A stretch of DNA of 13,353 bases from assembly GCA_035493895.1 (NCBI GenBank), contig DATJHM010000297.1:1-13353 (forward strand). Reading direction: 5' to 3'. The position numbers were made by a program, and so were the translations under genes. Shown one piece after another: positions 6,901-12,165 of this stretch. The first letter of the stretch is position 1. Every line of letters begins with the position of its first letter. The notes beneath the pieces were generated by a model that ran no database searches, had not been told where the DNA came from, and was given only the letters and a program-made list of their open reading frames with translations. This DNA comes from DATJHM01 sp035493895. GTDB lineage: Bacteria; Chloroflexota; Ktedonobacteria; Ktedonobacterales; Ktedonobacteraceae.

Positions 6901-7938
6901 CTAGCGGTTCGTGGCGTGCAACGGCGCACATGATTCACGAACAATCAGAGTGGTTGTCAGCTCAACGCGTATACTATCAAGTGGTTCTCCTGCGATCAGG
7001 CGTAGTAACATCGTCGTCGCGACTCGTCCCATCTCCATCAGTGGTTGGCGCACGGTGGTAAGTGGGGGGGTAACGATAGAGGCGATGGAAAGATCATCAA
7101 AACCAACGATACTCATATCACCGGGAACGCTGAGGCCATGGGCGCGCAAGGCACTGTAGACCCCCATGGCTTGCGTATCGCTGCCTGCGAAAATAGCGGT
7201 TGGTGGTTCCGGTAAATTGAGTAACGCACAGGTCTGTTCGTAGCCAGTTTGCTGGATGAATGCCCCCGGGCGTATGAGAGCAGGGTCGACGGCAATTCCG
7301 GCGTCCTGGAGTGCAACACGATACCCCGCGATACGATCCAGGCTACAGCGGAGCGTTGCATCGCCGCTGATAATAGCGATGCGACGGTGTCCCAGGGCGA
7401 GGAGGTGTTCGGTTGCCATGCGTCCACCGAGCCAGTTCGTTGCGCCCACAGAAGGCACATCGGAGCCGAGTTCTCCCCGGTGATCGACGACGACAAACGG
7501 AATCTTATGGCGGCGTAGCGTATCAAGATGTCTTGATTGACCATGTGCCAGAACAAGAATGGCTCCATCAGTGACGCCATTGACGATTTTGGAGAGCCAT
7601 CGTTGCTCGCGTTGGGCGGAGGAACAGGAAGCTGCAAGCGCTAAACGCCGGTCGGTGCGTTCCAGAACCTCTTCAACGCCACGTACAATTTCTACTGAGT
7701 ACAGATTAGCAAGATCTGTCACCAGCAGATCAACAATGCCACTGCCCTCTTTCCCCATGGCATTTTTCGTTCGGTTGCGCGTAAAACCGCTCTCTTTGAT
7801 GACCTGTTCTACCCGTCTCCGTGTCTCTGGTGCCACATCGGGTCGGTTATTCAGGACACGTGAAACGGTAGGGATGGAAACGCCGGCTTTCGCGGCAATT
7901 TCTGCAATCGTACTGCGCTTGAACGAAAATTGATTCAT
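6901..7938 (-). CDS. LacI-family transcriptional regulator 1
   Basis: DNA-binding repressor of 345 residues, expected to control the left sugar set. The helix-turn-helix is at residues 9-31 (STIAEIAAKAGVSIPTVSRV then LNN). A periplasmic-binding-protein-like sensor domain follows, with RIAGYRVAL, AIFAGSDTQAMGVYSAL, SIVGFDDLS and TTLIVRESCAP. A hinge oddity: where most members have a leucine that intercalates in a central CG, this protein reads NAMGKEG (Met61). A GTG start at 7977 is open, but it would lie upstream of the transcript start predicted from the promoter at 7979-8007, so ATG 7938 is chosen. The Shine-Dalgarno at this ATG is weak. It is divergent from regulator 2 and lies directly upstream of the genes it probably controls. 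Confidence 0.93.
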   Translation of the reverse strand: MNQFSFKRSTIAEIAAKAGVSIPTVSRVLNNRPDVAPETRRRVEQVIKESGFTRNRTKNAMGKEGSGIVDLLVTDLANLYSVEIVRGVEEVLERTDRRLALAASCSSAQREQRWLSKIVNGVTDGAILVLAHGQSRHLDTLRRHKIPFVVVDHRGELGSDVPSVGATNWLGGRMATEHLLALGHRRIAIISGDATLRCSLDRIAGYRVALQDAGIAVDPALIRPGAFIQQTGYEQTCALLNLPEPPTAIFAGSDTQAMGVYSALRAHGLSVPGDMSIVGFDDLSIASIVTPPLTTVRQPLMEMGRVATTMLLRLIAGEPLDSIRVELTTTLIVRESCAPLHATNR

Positions 7939-7961
7939 TTTCTGAAAAATGACCAGCCTTT

Positions 7962-7992
7962 TTATCGGAATATACACTAGTATTCCCGATAA
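7962..7992. promoter_or_regulatory. Inverted repeat, candidate operator of regulator 1
   Basis: Arms TTATCGGAATA (7962-7972) and TATTCCCGATAA (7981-7992) are complementary except for one extra C. The repeat covers the -10 box (7979-7984) and the expected transcript start of lacI 1, a position suited to autoregulation. The centre contains ACTAGT rather than the central CG typical of LacI-family operators. Confidence 0.55.
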
Positions 7993-8007
7993 TTTTTAGC
8001 TTGTCAA
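7979..8007 (-). promoter_or_regulatory. Candidate promoter of lacI regulator 1
   Basis: On the minus strand, TTGACA (8007-8002) and AATACT (7984-7979) are 17 bases apart. The -35 box is a perfect consensus and the -10 matches four of six. The predicted transcript start, about 7972, is some 34 bases before ATG 7938. Confidence 0.6.
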
Positions 8008-8052
8008 GGGGTAAATCTGATCGAAAGGGCAACAGGCCTTGTTTGGGAAGTA

Positions 8053-8081
8053 TTGACAAGAAAGGAAATATATGTTACTCC
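8053..8081 (+). promoter_or_regulatory. Candidate promoter of lacI regulator 2
   Basis: TTGACA (8053-8058) is a perfect -35. Seventeen bases on is the poor -10 TACTCC (8076-8081), with an upstream TG that could make it an extended -10. The gene starts at 8167. The -35 box is clear but the -10 assignment is weak. Confidence 0.35.
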
Positions 8082-8096
8082 TAGTGTTGCAGTAGT

Positions 8097-8110
8097 TTCA
8101 AGCGTTTGCA
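8097..8110 (+). promoter_or_regulatory. LacI-type operator in front of lacI regulator 2
   Basis: TTCAAGCGTTTGCA is a near-palindrome centred on CG. It differs by one base from the operator at 9878-9891, and 15 bases (8099-8113) are identical to 9880-9894. It lies downstream of the candidate promoter and 57 bases before the start codon, which suits autorepression. Confidence 0.65.
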
Positions 8111-8166
8111 AAAGGTATCAGCATGGTGCGCGAGCGTCTGTCCGGAAGCGGTTGTGGAGAATAGTA

Positions 8167-9204
8167 ATGACACAGAAGGACAAGGTGTCCAGGGATGTGA
8201 CGATTTTTGATGTTGCCAACGAGGCCAGCGTCTCTTACTCCACCGTCTCACGGGTCATTAATAACAAAGAGCATGTGAGCCAGGAGAAGCGGGAACGTGT
8301 ATTAAAGACGATGGCGGAGCTTGGCTATGTCGCAAACATTCAGGCGCGCACTTTGGCCGGTGGGCGCTCGAATATCGTCGGTTTGCTGGTTCATGGGTTG
8401 AATACAAGTTACATCGGCGAGATTATCAAGGGGATCGATACGGAGCTGGGCAGTGCCCATTACGATCTTATGCTTTATACGACCCATCGCCGCAAGCTCA
8501 AAGAATCAGAATATGTGACCAGGTTGACGCGTAATCTCGTCGATGGTCTGTTGCTCGTCCTGCCTCGTAATGAAGAAGTCTATCTTGCCGCCCTGCGCCA
8601 GCGCCAATTTCCGCATGTGCTGGTTGATTATCAGGGGATGAACCAGGATGTGCCCACGGTTGTCGCAACCAATCGGCGTGGCGCGTATGAAGCGACCAGT
8701 TATTTAATCGCGATAGGGCATCGGCGCATCGGCTTTATTACGGGCAATATGGAGCAGGGGTGTGCTCAGGAGCGGCTGGCAGGCTATAAAGCGGCCCTGG
8801 AAGATCACGGTTTACCCGTATTACCACAATTGATCCAGGAGGGAAATTTCTTGCAGCCTCGTGGCTATAGCTGCGCGAAAGCGTTACTTTCGTTAGCAGA
8901 GCCACCCACGGCGATCTTCGCGTCCAACGATATCTCGGCCTTTGGCGTGATGGAGGCGGTACGCGATCATGGGCTGCAAATTCCCCGCGATATCTCGATT
9001 ATCGGCTTCGATGACATTCCACAAACTGCCCATGTGCATCCTCCGCTGACGACCGTCTGTCAGCCATTGGAAGAGATGGGGAGCATTGCGGCGCGTATGC
9101 TGGTCAAGTATATTATGGAGCCTGATAGTCCAATTGAGCGCAGAGAAGTGCCTACGACGCTCGTGATCCGCCAATCCTGCGCCCCCCTCTCATCCTCTTC
9201 GTAA
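8167..9204 (+). CDS. LacI-family transcriptional regulator 2
   Basis: Repressor of 345 residues, expected to control itself and the right-hand transporter. The helix-turn-helix is at residues 11-33 (VTIFDVANEASVSYSTVSRV then INN). The hinge ARTLAGGRS carries the usual Leu63, in keeping with an operator that has a central CG. The sensor domain shows RLAGYKAAL, AIFASNDISAFGVMEAV, SIIGFDDIPQTAH and TTLVIRQSCAP. The frame is open back to TTG 8053, but that codon is the likely -35 box. ATG 8167 has GGAGA six bases upstream and gives a normal N-terminus. It is transcribed toward the lplBC-type genes but separated from them by about 860 bp of repeats, so it is a separate transcription unit. Confidence 0.94.
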   Translation: MTQKDKVSRDVTIFDVANEASVSYSTVSRVINNKEHVSQEKRERVLKTMAELGYVANIQARTLAGGRSNIVGLLVHGLNTSYIGEIIKGIDTELGSAHYDLMLYTTHRRKLKESEYVTRLTRNLVDGLLLVLPRNEEVYLAALRQRQFPHVLVDYQGMNQDVPTVVATNRRGAYEATSYLIAIGHRRIGFITGNMEQGCAQERLAGYKAALEDHGLPVLPQLIQEGNFLQPRGYSCAKALLSLAEPPTAIFASNDISAFGVMEAVRDHGLQIPRDISIIGFDDIPQTAHVHPPLTTVCQPLEEMGSIAARMLVKYIMEPDSPIERREVPTTLVIRQSCAPLSSSS

Positions 9205-9284
9205 ATGTCGGTGGCGGCGCGGCTTCGTCTGCACTGTCACGTAGATAGGCCTGTACCCGGTCAAACGTCATGGCACCCGTTCGA

Positions 9285-9320
9285 ACCGCTCCCCAGGCCA
9301 GTACCGCTCCCCAGGCCAGT
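9285..9320 (+). repeat. Exact 18-bp tandem duplication
   Basis: ACCGCTCCCCAGGCCAGT occurs twice in direct succession (9285-9302 and 9303-9320) without any difference. This points to recent slippage or a copying error. It lies next to palindromic module C. Confidence 0.9.
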
Positions 9321-9354
9321 AGGGATGCCATGAAGCCGCAGCGGAATGGCGTCC
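9318..9354 (-). repeat. Palindromic repeat module, copy C
   Basis: Read on the minus strand: stem GGACGCCAT (9354-9346) with ATGGCATCC (9331-9323), one mismatch, and an inner CCG/CGG mini-stem in the longer loop. CTACT follows, as in module D. It is a diverged inverted copy of D. Confidence 0.55.
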
Positions 9355-9501
9355 GGGAACGCGCGCGATCCCGCTCGCCCCACAGACGTGGCGTTGCGCC
9401 CTTTCCACGGGTTCGCGTGCCACAGAAAACGTGTGCCATGACCTTTGACGGCGTCCCACTGGTCTCTCAAGCGCCATGGCGTCTTTTCTCCCGCCAGGAA
9501 C

Positions 9502-9520
9502 ACGCGCTCGAGAAGCGCGT
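9502..9520. repeat. Perfect 7-bp stem hairpin in element 2
   Basis: ACGCGCT (9502-9508) pairs with AGCGCGT (9514-9520) around the five-base loop CGAGA. It lies just upstream of module D and has no T-run on either side, so it is not a clear terminator. Confidence 0.5.
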
Positions 9521-9534
9521 AGGAGGGCGAGATG

Positions 9535-9573
9535 GCCGGTGGGGGCGGACGCCATTCGCCATGGCGTCCCTAC
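9535..9573 (+). repeat. Palindromic repeat module, copy D
   Basis: The GCCGGTGGGG box (9535-9544) is followed by a perfect 9-bp stem GGACGCCAT (9547-9555) / ATGGCGTCC (9561-9569) with loop TCGCC, then CTAC (9570-9573). The box and trailing CTAC agree with modules A and B, while the stem sequence is wholly different and still pairs. Confidence 0.65.
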
Positions 9574-9845
9574 TGAGAAAAGCTGCCACGGCGGAAATGA
9601 TGGGAGATTCCTCTTCTTTCCGTGACATTGCAGATAAGCCACACCTCTACATATTGTCTTCCGATACACCTCAAATAACAGCGTGCCCTGCGCGATTTGT
9701 GCTCATTTTCCACATTTATCGTTGATAAGGAGAAGTGAGATGTATTTTTCGTGCAAAGCTATTTCTGCTTTCAGCGCAATTTTATGCAAGCAAGCGTAGT
9801 ATGAAATGCACGCTCAAGAAATACGGTGATACGCATGTTAAAGGC

Positions 9846-9875
9846 TTGACAAGCCATAGAAAGATATGGTATAAA
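9846..9875 (+). promoter_or_regulatory. Sigma70-type promoter of the right-hand transporter operon
   Basis: TTGACA (9846-9851) and TATAAA (9870-9875) are 18 bases apart, the best promoter match in the window. The expected transcript start, about 9882, falls inside the LacI-type operator. The interval 9640-9845 upstream holds no clear feature beyond one short frame (9740-9799) and a half operator (9785-9791). Confidence 0.75.
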
Positions 9876-9877
9876 TC

Positions 9878-9891
9878 TGCAAGCGTTTGCA
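9878..9891 (+). promoter_or_regulatory. LacI-type operator of the transporter operon
   Basis: TGCAAGCGTTTGCA is a palindrome apart from one symmetric pair, centred on CG. It starts two bases after the -10 box, so a bound repressor would block the transcript start. It shares 15 identical bases with the site before lacI regulator 2. Regulator 2 is the obvious candidate binder, but this is inferred from position and shared sequence. Confidence 0.75.
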
Positions 9892-10060
9892 AAAAAACGA
9901 CCAATCGGCCAGAAAAGAAATGGACGAGAAAGAAGGGTCCTTTCGTCTCTATTTTACGATGGGACACAGGTTGATAGATGTCAAGGAGAACGAGTGTAAA
10001 GAAATAAAAGAGATAGCCACGGAAGACTTCATAGCCAGAGTGATTGCTCAAGGAGGAGTA
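9892..10060 (+). other. Leader of the transporter operon
   Basis: About 170 bases separate the predicted transcript start from the chosen permease start. The frame of the permease is open through the whole leader (from a TTG at 9887, with ATGs at 9920 and 9959), but none of those starts has a convincing ribosome site. It is either an untranslated leader or an N-terminal extension of the permease. I see no known riboswitch fold in it. Confidence 0.4.
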
Positions 10061-11029
10061 GTGAGTACAAAGGCACTATCTGTCCCTGGAAAAACGCAAA
10101 CCGTACAATCGACGAGCCGTGCCAGGCTCTTGCTAAGGCGCATGTGGCGGTATCGGATGGTGTATCTGATTCTGCTGCCAGGTATGCTTTATTTTGCGAT
10201 TTTTCGCTATTGGCCGCTCTATGAAGCGCAGATTGCTTTTAAAGATTTCCAGCCTCTTCTGGGAGTCGAGGGCAGCCCCTGGATTGGTTTGAAGAATTTT
10301 GAAACGTTCTTCAAGTCCTATTATTTCTCAACGATTATTACCAATACGTTGATTATCAGTGTCGCAAAACTGATTTTTGGTATTCCGCCAGCGATTATTC
10401 TGGCGATTGCGTTGAGCGAAGCGCGTGCTTCCTCGAAATTAGCGCGTTTAACGCAAACGATGTCTTATCTTCCGCATTTCCTCTCCTGGATCGTCATTTT
10501 CGGTATTTTGCTGGGATTGCTTTCGCCCAGTGATGGTCTGGTCAATCAATTTATCACCAGTAAAGGTGGGCAGCCCATAGGTTTCCTGAGCGATCCGCAC
10601 TGGTTTCGCGCGATCGTTGTCTCTTCGGATATCTGGAAAGAGACGGGTTGGGGAGCCATCATCTATCTGGCGGCTTTACTGGGTGTTGACCCGTCTCAAT
10701 ACGAAGCCGCAGCGATTGATGGTGCCTCGCGTCTGAAACGTATCTGGTATGTCTCGTTGCCCAATATTAAAGACGTGATCGTCCTGGTGACGTTGTTGCG
10801 CCTGGGCTCGATTCTGGATGCTGGTTTCACGCAAGTATTCGCCTTGTATTCACTGCCTGTGTACAACGTCGGCGATATTATTGATACCTGGGTGTACCGC
10901 GAGGGCATTCTCAATGCCCAGTTTGGTCTGGCGACCGCAGTTGGCCTGTTCAAGGGCCTGATCGGCCTCGCTCTGATCTTCACTGCGAACCGCGTCGCAA
11001 GACGCTTCGCCGGTAGCGGCCTGTACTAA
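10061..11029 (+). CDS. ABC transporter permease, LplB type (CUT1)
   Basis: Inner-membrane permease of 322 residues from the preferred start, first membrane half of the right-hand importer for an oligo- or polysaccharide-derived sugar. RYRMVYLILLPGMLYFAIFR (about 30-49) is the first span. SYLPHFLSW (about 135-143) is a family signature, and the EAA loop is EAAAIDGASRLKRIWYVSLP (215-234). GTG 10061 is chosen because AAGGAGG lies just before it and the length then fits the family. The spacing is a little short (four bases), and ATG 9920 (369 residues) remains possible. The gene is 33 bp upstream of its partner permease. No ATPase is encoded nearby. Substrate is not predictable beyond a complex carbohydrate. 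Confidence 0.9.
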   Translation: MSTKALSVPGKTQTVQSTSRARLLLRRMWRYRMVYLILLPGMLYFAIFRYWPLYEAQIAFKDFQPLLGVEGSPWIGLKNFETFFKSYYFSTIITNTLIISVAKLIFGIPPAIILAIALSEARASSKLARLTQTMSYLPHFLSWIVIFGILLGLLSPSDGLVNQFITSKGGQPIGFLSDPHWFRAIVVSSDIWKETGWGAIIYLAALLGVDPSQYEAAAIDGASRLKRIWYVSLPNIKDVIVLVTLLRLGSILDAGFTQVFALYSLPVYNVGDIIDTWVYREGILNAQFGLATAVGLFKGLIGLALIFTANRVARRFAGSGLY

Positions 11030-11062
11030 CCTGACCTCACCTAACCGAAGGGATTCGAGCAT

Positions 11063-11992
11063 ATGCTGAAGACTGTTAAGGCTACCCCTGTCTGGAAATT
11101 CAATTTCTTGAAGAAGAAGGGGGGGGACGAGTCTAAGTTTACTCTATTCGATTATTTCGTGGTTGCTTTCTTTATCTTCGTGCTGCTGATTACCTTCATA
11201 CCACTCTGGTATGTGGTGGTGGTTTCATTTACGCCGCTGGAACTGACAAAGACGTCGGGCTATAACCTGTTTTTGCCCCCTACCCAATGGTCACTCGCTG
11301 CCTATCAGCAGTTGTTGAGCCAGAATCAGATCGTCCAATCGCTGGTCAATAGTGTTATTCTGACGGTCTCAAGTGTCGCTGTGAATATGGTGCTGACGAC
11401 GCTGACGGCGTATGGGCTAATCTACAAAAATCTGCCCGGACGCAATCTCTTGCTGACACTATTTTTGTTTACGTTCCTCTTCAATGCCGGGCTGATCCCT
11501 ACGTACCTGGTGGTGAAAAATCTGAATTTACTCGACAACTATCTGGCTATCATTCTGCCTACGGCGATCAGTGTCTATAATATGCTGGTTATGAAGGCGT
11601 TCTTCCAGGGTATCCCGACCAGTTTGTCTGAGTCTGCGATCGTTGATGGGGCCAATGAGTTACAGATTCTCTGGCACATCATTTTGCCCCTCTCCAAGCC
11701 AATCTTGCTCACAATCGGTCTGTTCTACGCTGTCACCACGTGGAATGATTTCTTTAACCCGATTTTGTACCTGAGCAATAATGATCTGATGCCTCTGCCA
11801 GTCGTGTTGCGCGGTATCTTGCTCTCGACGAATATGAATGATTATGTCCAGGAAAACGCGCTCTTCACCGCGCCCCAGGATGCACTCAAGATGGCAGCTG
11901 TGATTCTGACGACGTTGCCTATGCTGTTTCTCTACCCCTGGATTCAACGCTACTTCACCAAAGGCGTTCTGGTTGGCTCAGTCAAAGAGTAA
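11063..11992 (+). CDS. ABC transporter permease, LplC type (CUT1)
   Basis: Inner-membrane permease of 309 residues, second membrane half of the right-hand importer. Membrane spans begin near residue 28. FNAGLIPTYLVVKNLNLLDN (140-159) is a family-typical stretch, and the EAA loop ESAIVDGANELQILWHIILP lies at 190-209. The C-terminus KGVLVGSVKE is the usual ending of LplC-type proteins. AAGGGA lies nine bases before the ATG. It is cotranscribed with the LplB-type gene. After its stop come 173 bases with two hairpins before the binding-protein gene, which may set a different expression level for that gene. Confidence 0.94.
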   Translation: MLKTVKATPVWKFNFLKKKGGDESKFTLFDYFVVAFFIFVLLITFIPLWYVVVVSFTPLELTKTSGYNLFLPPTQWSLAAYQQLLSQNQIVQSLVNSVILTVSSVAVNMVLTTLTAYGLIYKNLPGRNLLLTLFLFTFLFNAGLIPTYLVVKNLNLLDNYLAIILPTAISVYNMLVMKAFFQGIPTSLSESAIVDGANELQILWHIILPLSKPILLTIGLFYAVTTWNDFFNPILYLSNNDLMPLPVVLRGILLSTNMNDYVQENALFTAPQDALKMAAVILTTLPMLFLYPWIQRYFTKGVLVGSVKE

Positions 11993-11997
11993 ATAGT

Positions 11998-12018
11998 AAA
12001 GAGCATAGTGTGCTTTTT
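11998..12018 (+). terminator. Weak terminator-like hairpin after the LplC-type gene
   Basis: AAAGAGCA (11998-12005) pairs with TGCTTTTT (12011-12018), with one G-T wobble and a five-base loop, and the right arm ends in a T-run. The stem is A/T-rich, so it is at most a partial terminator or attenuator, starting five bases after the stop codon. Confidence 0.35.
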
Positions 12019-12037
12019 CCTGATAAACGACCGTGGG

Positions 12038-12069
12038 AAAACTTTGCAAAGGAGGAAAGTTTTATGTAA
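12038..12069 (+). promoter_or_regulatory. Hairpin presenting a Shine-Dalgarno before an ATG-TAA minimal frame
   Basis: AAAACTTT (12038-12045) and AAAGTTTT (12056-12063) are perfect 8-bp arms. The ten-base loop carries AAAGGAGG (12048-12055 with its flank). Eight bases later comes ATG (12064-12066) followed at once by TAA (12067-12069). CTTTGCAAAG (12042-12051) is also a perfect palindrome. It could be a ribosome-binding stabiliser, a start-stop control element or chance. Confidence 0.45.
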
Positions 12070-12165
12070 CACGTTGCTCAACACACCGATTTTTCCGTTG
12101 TTGTAGTCGCTCTTTGCTATTTTTGTTCTCATCATTATTTCGTTGATATACAAGGAGAGGAACTC

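Larger units (their letters stand above)
9260..9449. repeat. 22-bp inverted repeat inside element 2
   Basis: Arms 9260-9281 and 9428-9449 match as reverse complements at 20 of 22 positions. Both include TCATGGCAC or its complement. They enclose the tandem duplication and module C. Confidence 0.75.
9223..9639. mobile_element. MITE-like element with the same inverted ends (element 2)
   Basis: Left end CGTCTGCACTGTCACGTA (9226-9243) and the reverse complement of 9619-9636 share the end consensus of element 1. The right end is also preceded by GATGGGAGA (9599-9607), as in the 58-bp repeats. The element starts about 20 bp after the lacI 2 stop codon. It contains palindromic modules C (minus) and D (plus), a tandem duplication and a 22-bp inverted repeat. 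No transposase frame is present; the element is mostly GC-rich and its ORFs look spurious. Confidence 0.55.

Noticed and set aside
6907..6942. Terminator at the end of lacI regulator 1 (GTTCGTG/CACGAAC plus inner GTGC/GCAC)
   Set aside because: The hairpin is mostly inside the coding sequence and no T-run follows on the minus strand.
8072..8095. Seven-codon leader frame MLLLVLQ with AAAGGA upstream
   Set aside because: If the TTGACA at 8053 is the real -35, this frame lies upstream of the transcript start; it has no attenuation-type structure.
8053..8166. N-terminal extension of lacI regulator 2 from TTG 8053
   Set aside because: The TTG is part of a perfect -35 box and the added residues fall over the operator; ATG 8167 has a proper ribosome site.
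9735..9974. 79-codon plus-strand frame
   Set aside because: It runs through the -35, -10 and operator of the transporter promoter and lacks a good start; the peptide is basic and featureless.
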